In this document: in pieces, positions 1 through 9,471 of the stretch
Numbering within the stretch: position 1 is the first letter of the stretch
How the letters are laid out: each line of letters opens with the position of its first letter
Assembly (NCBI GenBank): GCA_028284345.1
Contig: JANQRY010000008.1
Location: 558,001 to 622,000 of the forward strand
From: Hyphococcus sp.
GTDB taxonomy: Bacteria; Pseudomonadota; Alphaproteobacteria; Caulobacterales; Parvularculaceae
Reading direction: 5' to 3'
DNA: 64,000 bases
Program-made: the position numbers and the translations under genes
Notes under the pieces: model-generated
What the model was told of the DNA's origin: nothing
Database searches by the model: none
What the model saw: only the letters and a program-made list of their open reading frames with translations

Positions 1-742
1 CAGATTCGGGAGTGTCGCCGCAGCGTTTCAAATACGCCCACGGCCGCGGCAGGCCCAAGCGCGCCCGCGCGACATCAAGCTCCAGCGGCAGGATTTCCCG
101 CCAGTCGATTTCAGCAATCCAAACCATTTCCCGCGCGATGCCCTTCGCCTCGCCGAGCAGCCGGGGAACCGGCAAGCCCGGATGCCGCGCCCATTCGCGC
201 ATGGCCATCAAATGGCCGAGCATCGCAATGCCGCGCAGACCGAACTGTTGCGCGGTAAAGGCGAGCAGCAAGGCTTCGCCCAGCGGCTCACGGCCATAGC
301 CGGTCAGCACATGCAGCAGATCGTGATTGGCCGTGCCGGCGGCGATGAATTTGCGTCGTGGTTCATCAAGGTGACTATAGGCGCGTTCGGCGACCTGCTC
401 GGCCGTCAAGAGCATGCCGAGGTCAAGTTTTTCACGGTCCAGGAACTCGATATACTCACGCCCCACGCTACCGGCGGGATACGTTTCAAGGCGCGTGCGA
501 TCGGAGAGAAACGCCGTAAGGTCAAAACCTTCCGCCGTCAGGCGCAGGCCGGCGTCGGTTTTCATGAAGCGTTGATAGTTTTTTTCGTTCTGGGCGCTGT
601 CCAGTGCGTCAGTAAGCCTGAAGACGTGGTGCGTCTGCTCCACATCCATCAGGAACTGCGTCGTTGCGGCAATCGCGGTAAACGGTCTGACCTCGGTGGA
701 GAAACGCTTTTCAGCGTCTCCGATATGATGGGCGTCGCGCAC
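1..742 (-). CDS. COQ4-like ubiquinone biosynthesis family protein (3' end beyond window)
   Basis: The minus strand is open from the left edge of the window up to an in-frame stop at about 860. The translation carries HDLLH, then eleven residues, then E, which is the HDxxH-x11-E metal-binding signature of COQ4, followed by the typical GEALLLAFTAQQ helix. COQ4 family members act in ubiquinone synthesis at the membrane; in bacteria the exact role is less clear. No ATG lies early enough to keep the conserved N-terminal helix, so I chose the GTG at 742, which has a GGAGG four bases upstream; the first in-frame ATG would delete conserved sequence. The gene lies 154 bp downstream of ftsK on the same strand. 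The C-terminus is cut by the window edge. The family call is firm and the start is tentative. Confidence 0.8.
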   Translation of the reverse strand, partial: MRDAHHIGDAEKRFSTEVRPFTAIAATTQFLMDVEQTHHVFRLTDALDSAQNEKNYQRFMKTDAGLRLTAEGFDLTAFLSDRTRLETYPAGSVGREYIEFLDREKLDLGMLLTAEQVAERAYSHLDEPRRKFIAAGTANHDLLHVLTGYGREPLGEALLLAFTAQQFGLRGIAMLGHLMAMREWARHPGLPVPRLLGEAKGIAREMVWIAEIDWREILPLELDVARARLGLPRPWAYLKRCGDTPES

Positions 743-896
743 AATGCCTCCACGCAATCCAGAGCGGCCGGGTATTTGCGAGGAAACTACCGAGTGCTGG
801 TTACAGCCGTGTATAGGGACGCGTGCAGGTTTTACCGACGGCTGTAACGCTTCATTAAGCCATTAACCAAGGGGCGGCGTGTTTTCTTTCGGGCCG

Positions 897-3368
897 TTAC
901 GCCGCGTCTTCGCCGACCAGAATCTCGCGCTTGCCGGCGTGATTGGCCGGTGAAATGACGCCCTGTTCTTCCATGCGCTCGATCAGGGTCGCAGCGCGGT
1001 TGTAGCCGATCTGCAACCGGCGCTGGACATAGGAGGTTGACGCTTTGCGGTCGCGCAGGACGATGGCCACGGCCCGGTCGTAAAGCGCGTCGCCCGACGA
1101 AGTGTTGCCGCCGACCTCAAAGCCGCCGCCGGCCTCGCCTTCGTCGTCGCGCATTTCGGTGACGTCCTGCACATATTCCGGCGCGCCCTGTTTTTTGAGG
1201 AACTTGACGATCTTTTCGACTTCGTCGTCGGAGACAAAGGCGCCGTGCACCCGGCGCAGGCGCCCGCCGCCGGCCATGTGCAGCATGTCGCCTTGTCCCA
1301 GGAGCTGTTCCGCGCCCTGTTCGCCGAGAATGGTGCGGCTGTCGATTTTCGACGTCACCTGGAACGAAATCCGGGTCGGGAAATTCGCCTTGATGGTGCC
1401 GGTGATGACGTCGACCGACGGCCGCTGGGTCGCCATGATGAGGTGGATGCCCGCCGCCCGCGCCATCTGCGCCAGGCGCTGGACCATGCCCTCAATGTCC
1501 TTGCCGGCGACCATCATCAAGTCCGCGACCTCGTCGATCACGACGACAATGAACGGCATCTCTTCGTAATCGAGTTCTTCCGTTTCATAGACTGGCTCGC
1601 CGGTTTCTTCGTCGTAACCGGTATGCACGGTGCGGCTCAGGGTTTCGCCGTTTTCATCCGCCTCGATGACGCGCTGGTTGAACCCTTCTATATTCCGTAC
1701 GCCAACTTTCGACATCTTGCGATAGCGCTCTTCCATCTCGCGCACGGTCCATTTGAGCGCGACGACGGCTTTGCGCGGATCGGTGACCACGGGCGCCAGA
1801 AGATGCGGAATGCCTTCATAAACGGAAAGCTCCAGCATCTTCGGATCGATAAGGATCAGCTTGCACTCGTCCGGGGCGAGCCGATAGAGCAGCGACAGGA
1901 TCATCGTATTGATGCCGACCGACTTGCCCGAACCGGTGGTGCCCGCGATCAAGAGGTGCGGCATGCGCGCAAGATCGGCGAAGACCGGCTCGCCGCCAAT
2001 GCCCTTGCCGAGGGCGATGGTCAAATCGCCGCCGGAATTTTCATATTCCCCGGCGCCCAGAAGCTCGCGCAGGAAGACCATTTCCCGGTCCTGATTGGGC
2101 AGTTCGATGCCGATGACATTGCGCCCGGGCACGACCGCGACGCGACAGGCGACGGCGCTCATGGAGCGCGCAATATCGTCGGCGAGACCGATGACGCGCG
2201 AGGATTTAACGCCCGCCGCCGGCTCCAGTTCGTAAAGCGTCACCACCGGACCGGGACGCACATTGATGATCTCGCCGCGTACGTTGAAATCGGAAAGCAC
2301 GTTTTCGAGCATGCGCGCGTTCTGTTCGAGGGCCTCGTCGGAAATGACGGCGCGTCGGGCGGTGTTTGCCTTTGCGAGAAGATTTAAAGGCGGCAATTCA
2401 TAGTCGCCGGCGGAGAAGACGGGCAGCACGGGCTGCGCCTCGCGCCGCTCGCGCCGGCTCTCTTTGCGTTTCGTCTCTTTACGGATGATTTGCCGTTTGC
2501 GTGCCGGCGCGGCGAGCGGTCGTTCGCCATCGACTTCGCCGTCTTCCTCCACAGCGTAATCATACGCCTCATCGTCGTCGTCAAACTCGGCTTCCTCTTC
2601 GGCGCGCTCGCGATCAAAGCGCGCGGCAATCCAGTCATAGACGCTGGCGCCCGCATTATAGACAGCGTTGAAGCTATCCTCCGCCGTCCACCAGGCGCGC
2701 AGGGCGCGCTCGCGCGTCAGCCCGCACAGGGCGAGATAGCCGGGCACGGCGATGGCGATAAACAGCGCCGTTGCAACGCCCGCCGCCGCCGGCGCGCCAA
2801 ACGCCTGTATGACGCCGGACAAAGCCCTGAGCGCGCCGTCGCCAAGGGCGCCGCCGGCGCCCACCGCATAAGGCCACATGGCCGGCGTCGGGGCCGCCGA
2901 CGCGGCGCCCGTCGCGGCGATCAGCGTAACGGGCAGGAGCGCCAGGCGCAGCCAGAAGTCCCGCGGCGTTTCCTCCGGCGCGCTGTTGATGAGCGCCAAG
3001 GCACCCCATATGGCCATGGGCGCCATCAGGAGGATGGAGGCGGCGCCGAAGGATTGTAAAAGGAGATCGGCGATGACGGCGCCGGCGAGACCGGCCGCAT
3101 TCTGCACCGGCGCCGGCGTTGCGTTGTTGAAGCTTGGATCGCTGATCGAAAAGGTCAGTATAGCGATGGACGCCCAGGCCGCCAAAAGCACCATGGCGAG
3201 GCCGCCGCCGCGCATCACAAGACTGCGCACGCCCCTTCTGAGCGACGCGCCGAGACCGGACGCGGCATTGCCTGCATTCGGCGCATTTCGGGCGATGCGG
3301 CGAGAATTTCGGGACATGGCGCGCGAACCGGTAGCTGCAACAAAGAAGCGAAAAGAGGAGTTTCGCAC
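897..3368 (-). CDS. ftsK: DNA translocase FtsK
   Basis: Septal DNA pump that clears and aligns chromosome dimers at division, using ATP. The N-terminal ~200 residues hold several hydrophobic membrane helices. A charged acidic linker follows, then the motor domain with Walker [13 protein letters not shown] at about residue 476 and Walker B-type [12 protein letters not shown] near residue 610. The C-terminus has the winged-helix gamma domain ([20 protein letters not shown]), which reads KOPS sequences. At 823 residues it is typical for alphaproteobacterial FtsK. The GTG at 3368 has an AAAGG upstream; an ATG at 3317 is an alternative start. A TTAA-N7-TTAA element lies just upstream at 3397-3411. 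Confidence 0.97.
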   Translation of the reverse strand: MRNSSFRFFVAATGSRAMSRNSRRIARNAPNAGNAASGLGASLRRGVRSLVMRGGGLAMVLLAAWASIAILTFSISDPSFNNATPAPVQNAAGLAGAVIADLLLQSFGAASILLMAPMAIWGALALINSAPEETPRDFWLRLALLPVTLIAATGAASAAPTPAMWPYAVGAGGALGDGALRALSGVIQAFGAPAAAGVATALFIAIAVPGYLALCGLTRERALRAWWTAEDSFNAVYNAGASVYDWIAARFDRERAEEEAEFDDDDEAYDYAVEEDGEVDGERPLAAPARKRQIIRKETKRKESRRERREAQPVLPVFSAGDYELPPLNLLAKANTARRAVISDEALEQNARMLENVLSDFNVRGEIINVRPGPVVTLYELEPAAGVKSSRVIGLADDIARSMSAVACRVAVVPGRNVIGIELPNQDREMVFLRELLGAGEYENSGGDLTIALGKGIGGEPVFADLARMPHLLIAGTTGSGKSVGINTMILSLLYRLAPDECKLILIDPKMLELSVYEGIPHLLAPVVTDPRKAVVALKWTVREMEERYRKMSKVGVRNIEGFNQRVIEADENGETLSRTVHTGYDEETGEPVYETEELDYEEMPFIVVVIDEVADLMMVAGKDIEGMVQRLAQMARAAGIHLIMATQRPSVDVITGTIKANFPTRISFQVTSKIDSRTILGEQGAEQLLGQGDMLHMAGGGRLRRVHGAFVSDDEVEKIVKFLKKQGAPEYVQDVTEMRDDEGEAGGGFEVGGNTSSGDALYDRAVAIVLRDRKASTSYVQRRLQIGYNRAATLIERMEEQGVISPANHAGKREILVGEDAA

Positions 3369-3396
3369 GCCCTTTAAGGAAATGGGTTAACAGATA

Positions 3397-3411
3397 TTAA
3401 CCACTGTTTAA
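3397..3411 (-). promoter_or_regulatory. CtrA-type box upstream of ftsK
   Basis: TTAA-CCACTGT-TTAA reads on the plus strand and TTAA-N7-TTAA also on the minus strand. This fits the CtrA core TTAA-N7-TTAA. It lies 29 bp upstream of the ftsK GTG and overlaps the amtB stop codon. A second TTAA (3387-3390) is six bases away, making a short TTAA-rich cluster. Assignment to CtrA is inference from the motif only. Confidence 0.4.
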
Positions 3412-4721
3412 GCGGGCCGCCGCGTCGGCTCTTCCCCCGGTTTGCCTCCGGGTCGCTCCGCCGGCGGCTGGGGCGCGCGCTGCCGGGCGCCGAAGGGCGA
3501 ATACTTAAGCGCCGTCCAGATCATCAGGCTGACGCCGAAAGCGAAGACGGCGATGGAAACGGCGCCGACGGCCTGTCCGACAAAGCGCGCATCGGGATTG
3601 ACCCAGGCGGCGATCATCGCCCCCCAGACGCCGCAGAAAAGATGCGTCGGCACGACAAAGCCGGCGTCGTCGATGCGGAACCGGGCGAGGAAGGGCGGCG
3701 TCACGGAAACGATGACGCCGCCGACGGCGCCGGTCATCGCCGCCTGCCAGAGATCCGGGTTCACCGGATCGCCGGCGACGGTGACGGGACCCGCGACCAC
3801 GGCGCACATGGTCGTAACAAGCCCCGGCCGGTCGTAAACGAATTGCGTGATCATCAGGGCGGTCAAGACGGCCGCCGCCGTCGCCGCGGCAATATTGGCG
3901 ATCGCCGCGCCAAGACGAATAGCGTCTTCAACAGAGGAAAAGCTTTCGCCGATCCCGGCGGAAACGCCGATCAGCGCCAGCCAGGCGATGCCGGCGGCGA
4001 AGACGCTGAGCGGCAGCATGGTCGTCGCCGCAATCCATGGCGACCTCGCGTTAAAGCGGCCCGGACGCGGGCCAACAACAAAGGCGGCGGCAAGCGCCGC
4101 GCCGCCGGCGACGATGTGAACCGTCGACCCGCCGCCGTCATGATAGCCCCAGTCCGCGGCGAAATAGCCGCCGCCCCAGACCCAGGACACCGCGATCGGA
4201 TAGATCATGCCCGTGAGAAAGCCGACAAAGATCAGGAACGCCCAGAGCCGGACGCGTTCCGAGACGGACGCGGCGACAATCGCCGCCGCCATGGCCGCGA
4301 GACCGGCCTGAAAGAACCAGACCGCGCCCGACGCGCGCCCGCTCGTCAATGGATCGATGTCGCTGACGGCCCAGGGGCCGAACTCGCCGAGGAACCCCGC
4401 CTCCTCGACGGTGAAGGCGAGCATGTATCCGGAGAGCCAGAAGGCGAAAACCGTGGCGGCAAAGGACGCAAGCATGCGCAGGCAGGCGGCGGGCGCGTTC
4501 TGAACCCGGGCGAGACCGATATCGCGCAGCCCGTAGGCGACGACAAAAAGGATGGCGCAGAGCCCCGCGCCAATGGCGAGACCGGTATCCAGCAGAAAGC
4601 GGGTCGCATCGTCCGGCGGCGGGATGTCCTGCGCCATGGCCGGCCCGGCAAGGGCGGCAAGGCCCGGGATCACTAGCCCCAGGGTCAGGAAAACGGCGCG
4701 CGGGCGCATCAACTTTCGCAT
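3408..4721 (-). CDS. amtB: Ammonium transporter (Amt/Rh family)
   Basis: Inner-membrane ammonium/ammonia channel of 437 residues. It has a signal-peptide-like N-terminus (cleavage near GPAMAQ) followed by about eleven membrane helices. Both pore histidines of the family are visible, one in STVHIVAGGAAL and one in PTHLFCGVWGAMIAAW. The usual partner glnK (PII protein) is not next to it: the neighbours are ftsK downstream and a divergent UbiH-type gene upstream. The C-terminal tail is proline- and arginine-rich. The channel assignment is firm; how it is regulated cannot be read here. Confidence 0.93.
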   Translation of the reverse strand: MRKLMRPRAVFLTLGLVIPGLAALAGPAMAQDIPPPDDATRFLLDTGLAIGAGLCAILFVVAYGLRDIGLARVQNAPAACLRMLASFAATVFAFWLSGYMLAFTVEEAGFLGEFGPWAVSDIDPLTSGRASGAVWFFQAGLAAMAAAIVAASVSERVRLWAFLIFVGFLTGMIYPIAVSWVWGGGYFAADWGYHDGGGSTVHIVAGGAALAAAFVVGPRPGRFNARSPWIAATTMLPLSVFAAGIAWLALIGVSAGIGESFSSVEDAIRLGAAIANIAAATAAAVLTALMITQFVYDRPGLVTTMCAVVAGPVTVAGDPVNPDLWQAAMTGAVGGVIVSVTPPFLARFRIDDAGFVVPTHLFCGVWGAMIAAWVNPDARFVGQAVGAVSIAVFAFGVSLMIWTALKYSPFGARQRAPQPPAERPGGKPGEEPTRRPA

Positions 4722-4806
4722 GTCTTTCTAATGCCGCGCTTTTCGCCGCAGCGGCAAGTGTTTCTGTGGACGGGCGGACCTTAAACAGGTGAAACTTTGC
4801 GGAGTT

Positions 4807-6054
4807 ATGAAAACCCATCCTGCGTTCGACATTGTTATCGTTGGCGGCGGCCTTGCCGGCGGCCTTGCGGCCGTAGCGCTCGCCCGCGCCGGTTTTCGCT
4901 GCGCCGTCGTCGATGCGACGGACCCGGCGGCCATGCGCGAAGCCGCCTTTGACGGACGCACGACCGCCATATCCTATGCGTCGGCCCGGGTCTTCAAGCG
5001 GCTCGGCCTGTGGGACGTCGTCGCGGGCGAAGCTGAACCCATATGCGATATTCTGGTCACGGACGGACGGGCGAAAAGCCGCTTTGACCAGGGCGCGGTT
5101 TCCTCCTTCGCCCTGCATTTCGACAGCGCAGAACTGGAAGACGGAACGCCGCTCGGCTGGATCGTTGAAAACCGTTTCCTGCGCAACGCGATCATGGACG
5201 CGATTGAGCGGGAAGAAAACATCGACCTCTTTGCGCCGGCCAAACGCGCCGGCGCAAGCTTCGGCGACGGCGCCGCGGACATCACCCTCGCCGACGGCGG
5301 GGTTTTGAAAGGCGCGCTCATCATCGCCGCCGACGGACGCTTTTCTTCCCTGCGCGCGGAAGCGGCCATCAAGACCAATGAATGGCGCTACAAACAGACC
5401 GGCATTGTCGTCACCGTCGCCCATGAGCGCCCCCATGAGGGCGTCGCGCAGGAATTTTTCCTGCCGTCGGGACCGTTTGCGATTCTGCCCATGACCGAAA
5501 ACCGGGCGTCGCTCGTCTGGACCGAACGCGAAGACGCCGCGCCCGCCTATTTGGCGCTCGACGATGACGCGTTCCGGCGGGAGATCGAAAACCGTTTCGG
5601 ATCCTATCTCGGACCCTTGTCGCTGGCCGGTCCGCGCTGGTCCTATCCGCTCGCCTTCACCCTGGCGCAATCCTTCATCGCGCCGCGGCTTGCGCTGATT
5701 GGCGACGCGGCTCACGCCATTCACCCGATTGCGGGGCAGGGCTACAATCTCGGCGTCAAGGACATTGCGGCCCTTGTCGACGTCCTGACGGAGGCGCGCG
5801 GGCTCGGTCTTGATATCGGGGCCATGACGGTTTTGCAGAATTACCAGCGCTGGCGCCGCTTCGATTCCGCGACCCTCGCCCTTGGCACCGATCTTTTAAA
5901 TCGTCTGTTCTCGAATGATTTTCCGCCGCTGCGTTTCGCCCGCGACATCGGCATGGGCGCCGTCGGCAAAATTGCGCCGCTCAGAAAATTTTTCATGCGT
6001 CACGCCGGCGCCGATTTGGGGAGTTTGCCGAGTTTGATGGCGCGCGAGATTTAA
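4807..6054 (+). CDS. UbiH/UbiF/COQ6-family FAD-dependent hydroxylase
   Basis: Flavoprotein monooxygenase of about 415 residues, expected to hydroxylate the ubiquinone ring. The N-terminal dinucleotide-binding fingerprint is DIVIVGGGLAGGLAAVAL. The second FAD motif of the family is GDAAHAIHPIAGQGYNLG, around residue 300. Which ring position it attacks (UbiH, UbiF, UbiI or UbiL type) cannot be decided from sequence alone. A GTG at 4789 is an alternative start; I prefer the ATG at 4807, preceded by GGAG. With the COQ4-like gene at the left edge, it suggests quinone genes are scattered around ftsK and amtB. Its stop overlaps the convergent protease gene by four bases. Confidence 0.9.
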   Translation: MKTHPAFDIVIVGGGLAGGLAAVALARAGFRCAVVDATDPAAMREAAFDGRTTAISYASARVFKRLGLWDVVAGEAEPICDILVTDGRAKSRFDQGAVSSFALHFDSAELEDGTPLGWIVENRFLRNAIMDAIEREENIDLFAPAKRAGASFGDGAADITLADGGVLKGALIIAADGRFSSLRAEAAIKTNEWRYKQTGIVVTVAHERPHEGVAQEFFLPSGPFAILPMTENRASLVWTEREDAAPAYLALDDDAFRREIENRFGSYLGPLSLAGPRWSYPLAFTLAQSFIAPRLALIGDAAHAIHPIAGQGYNLGVKDIAALVDVLTEARGLGLDIGAMTVLQNYQRWRRFDSATLALGTDLLNRLFSNDFPPLRFARDIGMGAVGKIAPLRKFFMRHAGADLGSLPSLMAREI

Positions 6055-6593
6055 CCCCGCAACACCAGTTCCCCCGACCTTGCCTCAACACTCTCAAGGC
6101 GCGAGAGGAAACTCATGCCGAGCAGGTTCACCGACAGCTGATCGTCGGGCAGGATGAACGCCTTGACGTCGCGGACGCGGATGTCGCCGATTTCCATTTC
6201 ACCGAGCGTCACGAACGCCGCCTTGGTTTCGCCATTCGCTGTGCGCACAGGGTAATTATAATCCGACCACGCCGTATAAACGCCGGCGTCGCGGGCGTCG
6301 GAGTCGCGTAAAGCGACATAAGAGGCGCCCGTATCCACAAGGAAATGGGCCGGGCGGCGATTGACGTCGGCCTCCACATAAAACTGGCTGTCCCGGGCAG
6401 CGGTGATTTTCACTTCCGCGCGCCATCCGTTCTGCGCCGTGAAGGCGGAGGTTGCGACGCTCGGCGCCGTCGCGGGCGCCGCAGCCTGAAGCTGATCGCC
6501 GGCCGCCGGGACGGGCTCGCGCGCGTCGATATACCGTACACCAACAATGGCGGCGGCGACCATGGCGCCGGCAAGGATGATTTCTGACCGCAT
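6051..6593 (-). CDS. Membrane-anchored retropepsin-like aspartic protease (TIGR02281 type)
   Basis: A short protein of 180 residues with one N-terminal membrane segment (EIILAGAMVAAAIVGVRYI) and a retropepsin-like domain. The active-site triad is FLVDTGASYVALRDSDA, and the domain ends NLLGMSFLSRLESVEARSG, as in the TIGR02281 clan AA aspartic proteases of Proteobacteria. The catalytic domain should face the periplasm; the substrate is unknown. The ATG at 6593 has GAGG five bases upstream and puts the membrane segment at the N-terminus; an ATG at 6623 is possible but lacks a good ribosome site. Confidence 0.85.
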   Translation of the reverse strand: MRSEIILAGAMVAAAIVGVRYIDAREPVPAAGDQLQAAAPATAPSVATSAFTAQNGWRAEVKITAARDSQFYVEADVNRRPAHFLVDTGASYVALRDSDARDAGVYTAWSDYNYPVRTANGETKAAFVTLGEMEIGDIRVRDVKAFILPDDQLSVNLLGMSFLSRLESVEARSGELVLRG

Positions 6594-6696
6594 GAAAACC
6601 TCAACGCAACGAGCGGCGACCATGCCAGCCCGTGGTTTCCGTTCGCTGTCGGCGATTGTTCGATTTGCAGAGGGTTTTGGTTAAGGCGCGGGGCCC

Positions 6697-7503
6697 CTAA
6701 AGCCCGAGGACATCGCGCATGGAGTAAAGGCCGGGCGCCCGGCCGGCGGCCCAGCGCGCCGCCGCGACGGCGCCGCGGGCGAATAGCGTTCGGTCGATCG
6801 CCGTGTGGGAGAGGCTGATCACCTCCTCCATGGCGGCGAAGGAGACCGTGTGCTCCCCGACGACGCCGCCGCCGCGGAAGACCGAAAACCCGATATCGCC
6901 GGCCTTGCGCGCGCCGGCGCGCGAGCCGGCCATACCGGCGGCTTTTTCGCCGAGATCGACGCCTCGGCCGCGCGCGGCGGCCGCGCCCAGCATGAGCGCC
7001 GTGCCCGACGGGGCGTCGGCCTTTGCGCGATGGTGCGCCTCGAAGATTTCGATATCGAAATTATCATCGAGCCGGCGCGCCGCATCCTCAACCAGGGCGG
7101 CGAGGAGGTTCACCCCGAGGCTCATATTGCCGGATTTGACGATCGGCGTTTTCTCGGCCGCCTCAGCGATAGCGGCGTCATCGGCGTCGGAAAATCCGGT
7201 CGTGCCGATGACATGGGCGACGCCGGCCGCGGCCGCGGCGCGGGCGTTTTCGACGCTGGCCCCGGGGCTCGTGAAGTCGATCAGCGCGCCGGCGCGTTTA
7301 AGGCCGCGCGCCGCCGCATCCTCAACCGCAAGGCCGATCGCATCGAGCCCGGCGAGAACGCCGATGTCTTTTCCAATATCGGGCCCGTCCGGCCGCTCAA
7401 AACCGCCGGCGAGCGTCGCCCCCGGCGTACGCAGAACTTCCGCGACGACCGCTTTGCCCATGCGCCCGCCGGCGCCGGCGACAAGAATTGAAGATTTTGC
7501 CAT
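6697..7503 (-). CDS. dapB: 4-hydroxy-tetrahydrodipicolinate reductase DapB
   Basis: Lysine/diaminopimelate pathway reductase of 268 residues. The NAD(P)-binding start is SSILVAGAGGRMGKAV. The substrate-binding signature HHRAKADAPSGTAL, including the catalytic histidine-lysine region, is intact. An open frame continues upstream to 7674 without family homology, so the ATG at 7503, right before the Rossmann motif, is the start. The acetyltransferase gene lies 67 bp upstream on the same strand and is probably cotranscribed. Confidence 0.96.
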   Translation of the reverse strand: MAKSSILVAGAGGRMGKAVVAEVLRTPGATLAGGFERPDGPDIGKDIGVLAGLDAIGLAVEDAAARGLKRAGALIDFTSPGASVENARAAAAAGVAHVIGTTGFSDADDAAIAEAAEKTPIVKSGNMSLGVNLLAALVEDAARRLDDNFDIEIFEAHHRAKADAPSGTALMLGAAAARGRGVDLGEKAAGMAGSRAGARKAGDIGFSVFRGGGVVGEHTVSFAAMEEVISLSHTAIDRTLFARGAVAAARWAAGRAPGLYSMRDVLGL

Positions 7504-7570
7504 GACGCCCGCATCCAACAGCGTTTGCCCCGCTCCGGCAAGCGGCGACGGCGTTCCGGGCTTGAAATCT

Positions 7571-8077
7571 TTAGAAGCGGGTTTCCATGAAAATGAGCCC
7601 GCCGCGCCGGGCTTTCTCTTCCCAGCCCTGACCCTCGTAAAACCGGATCGCCCGGGCGTTGCGCGCCGTGACATTGAGCCGCGCCACCCGCGCGCCGGCG
7701 TCTTTCAGCGCATCGCGGGCATAATCGTCGAGCACGCCGCCAAAACCCTGTCCGCGATGATCAGGCCTGATGTAAAAATGGTGGACGCGGCCCACCAATG
7801 GATCGCGATCATCGCAGCCGAGCGCCACAAGACCGATCGCCTCGCCGTCCTCTTCAAGAAGTTTCGCAAAGGCGGGATTGGCCGCGCCGCAGGACGCGAC
7901 CCAGGACGGGAAGCCCGCGCCATAGCGGCCATAGTCCCGGTAAAACGCATCCTCGCGGCCAAGGCTCGCGCGATAGAGATCGCGGCCGAAGCGAATGAGC
8001 AGCGCGGCGTCGCGCGTCGCGCTGACGCGGCGGAAGGTCAGGGCCTTCGAATATTTGATATAGGTTTCGTCTGACAT
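7571..8077 (-). CDS. GNAT-family N-acetyltransferase
   Basis: Predicted acetyl-CoA-dependent acetyltransferase of 168 residues. The acetyl-CoA binding motif A is RPDHRGQGFGGVLDDYARD. Motif B is RLNVTARNARAIRFYEGQGW, in which the arginine/asparagine-rich strand and the ARAIRFYE helix are typical GNAT features. The substrate is unknown. It sits immediately upstream of dapB on the same strand, which does not by itself show a link to lysine metabolism. Confidence 0.85.
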   Translation of the reverse strand: MSDETYIKYSKALTFRRVSATRDAALLIRFGRDLYRASLGREDAFYRDYGRYGAGFPSWVASCGAANPAFAKLLEEDGEAIGLVALGCDDRDPLVGRVHHFYIRPDHRGQGFGGVLDDYARDALKDAGARVARLNVTARNARAIRFYEGQGWEEKARRGGLIFMETRF

Positions 8078-8201
8078 GGCGGGACAAAACTCCCTGCAGA
8101 AGCCTATGCCGGGAATAGTCCTTTGACGAGACTTGACGGGCGTTTTTTCTCCGGTCGTCGGCGTTGCAGCCCGGCATGGGTCGCGCTAGGTCCGCCGCTC
8201 C

Positions 8202-9455
8202 ATGAGTTTGTTGCCGTCATTTTCGATTTTCCGCCATCAGGGCTACCGGCATTTCCTCATCGCAAGGGTGCTGATCGCCGGCGAACGGCAAATGGCGGCG
8301 GTGGCCATCGGCTGGCAGATTTACGACCTCGCGCGCGAGACCCGCACGGTCGAGCAGGCGGCGTTCATGCTCGGGCTTGTCGGCCTCGCGCAGTTTATCC
8401 CGGTTCTGCTTTTTTCGCTCATCGGCGGACAGGCGGCGGACAGGATCGACCGCAAACTGATCCTGATCGCCTCCAATACGGTGCGCATTCTCGTCCTTTG
8501 CGGACTCTTCGCCGCGAGTTTCGCACCAACAGCGATTGCGATCCCGTCAATCTTTGTCGCCGCCGCAGCCATGGGCGCGGTCAACGCCTTTACGCCCGCC
8601 GCCGCGCACTCGCTCTATCCGACCCTTGTCCCAAGGAGGGAGTTGCCGCAGGCGATTGCATGGAATTCGCTTGGCTTTCAAAGCGCCGCGGTTATCGGTC
8701 CCGCCATCGGCGGCTTTTTGTACATTGGCGGGCCGCAAACGGTTTACGCCGCCGCCGCCGCCATCAGCGTTGTCGCCGTCGCCAATTTCTGGATCGCGCG
8801 AACACCGAAACACGCCCCCGAAAAAACGGCGCGGTCGCTGAAGATGATTATCGGCGGTCTGCGCTTTGTCCGGGAAAATAAAATCGTCCTCGGCGCCATC
8901 AGCCTCGATCTCGTCGTCGGCTTTTTCGGCGGCGTGACCGCGCTTTTGCCGGTCTTTGCGCGAGACGTTCTGCATGTGGGGGCCGAAGGGCTCGGCCTGA
9001 TGCGCGCCGCGCCCGCCGCGGGCGCGATTGTCGTGGCTTTCCTCTTGGCGCGGCGGGGGCTGTCGCAGCGCGTCGGCGTCTGGATGCTTGGCGCCGTTGC
9101 CGTTTACGGCCTCGCCATGCTCGGCTTTGCGTCGTCGAACCTGTTCTGGCTGTCTTGCGCCATGCTCGCCGTCACCGGCGCCGCCGACATGATTTCCATC
9201 TATGTGCGCCACTCGCTGATCCAGCTGTCTACGCCCGACGGCATGCGCGGGCGCGTTTCCTCCGTATCGTTCATATTCGTCGCGGCCTCAAACGAACTCG
9301 GCGAATTTCAAAGCGGCGTTGCGGCGCGATTCCTCGGCCCCGCGGGCGCCGTGATCCTCGGCGGCGCCGTTTCCATCGCCTGCGCCGCGCTATGGATTTT
9401 CCCGTTTCCAAAGCTCGCAAAGGCGGACCGGTTTCAATCGGAAAGCCTGGCGTGA
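8202..9455 (+). CDS. MFS transporter (MFS_3/EntS-like)
   Basis: Inner-membrane carrier of 417 residues with about twelve hydrophobic helices. The loop between helices 2 and 3 carries GGQAADRIDRKLILI, a form of the MFS signature. Overall sequence style (N-terminal FRHQGYRHFLIARVLI, ERQMAAVAIGWQIYDL) fits the MFS_3 group that includes EntS-like exporters. The substrate cannot be named. It faces dnaJ convergently, with 16 bp between the stop codons and no clear terminator. Confidence 0.87.
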   Translation: MSLLPSFSIFRHQGYRHFLIARVLIAGERQMAAVAIGWQIYDLARETRTVEQAAFMLGLVGLAQFIPVLLFSLIGGQAADRIDRKLILIASNTVRILVLCGLFAASFAPTAIAIPSIFVAAAAMGAVNAFTPAAAHSLYPTLVPRRELPQAIAWNSLGFQSAAVIGPAIGGFLYIGGPQTVYAAAAAISVVAVANFWIARTPKHAPEKTARSLKMIIGGLRFVRENKIVLGAISLDLVVGFFGGVTALLPVFARDVLHVGAEGLGLMRAAPAAGAIVVAFLLARRGLSQRVGVWMLGAVAVYGLAMLGFASSNLFWLSCAMLAVTGAADMISIYVRHSLIQLSTPDGMRGRVSSVSFIFVAASNELGEFQSGVAARFLGPAGAVILGGAVSIACAALWIFPFPKLAKADRFQSESLA

Positions 9456-9471
9456 ACAGGCGGGCGGAGAC

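Noticed and set aside
182-847. 221-codon plus-strand frame at the left edge
   Set aside because: The minus strand here encodes a COQ4-like protein with HDxxH-x11-E. The plus-strand translation shows no family pattern.
4138-5724. 528-codon open frame on the minus strand across amtB and the UbiH-type gene
   Set aside because: It is the antisense shadow of two well-supported genes with catalytic motifs. High GC content makes such long shadows common. Its translation is arginine/glycine-rich with no motif.
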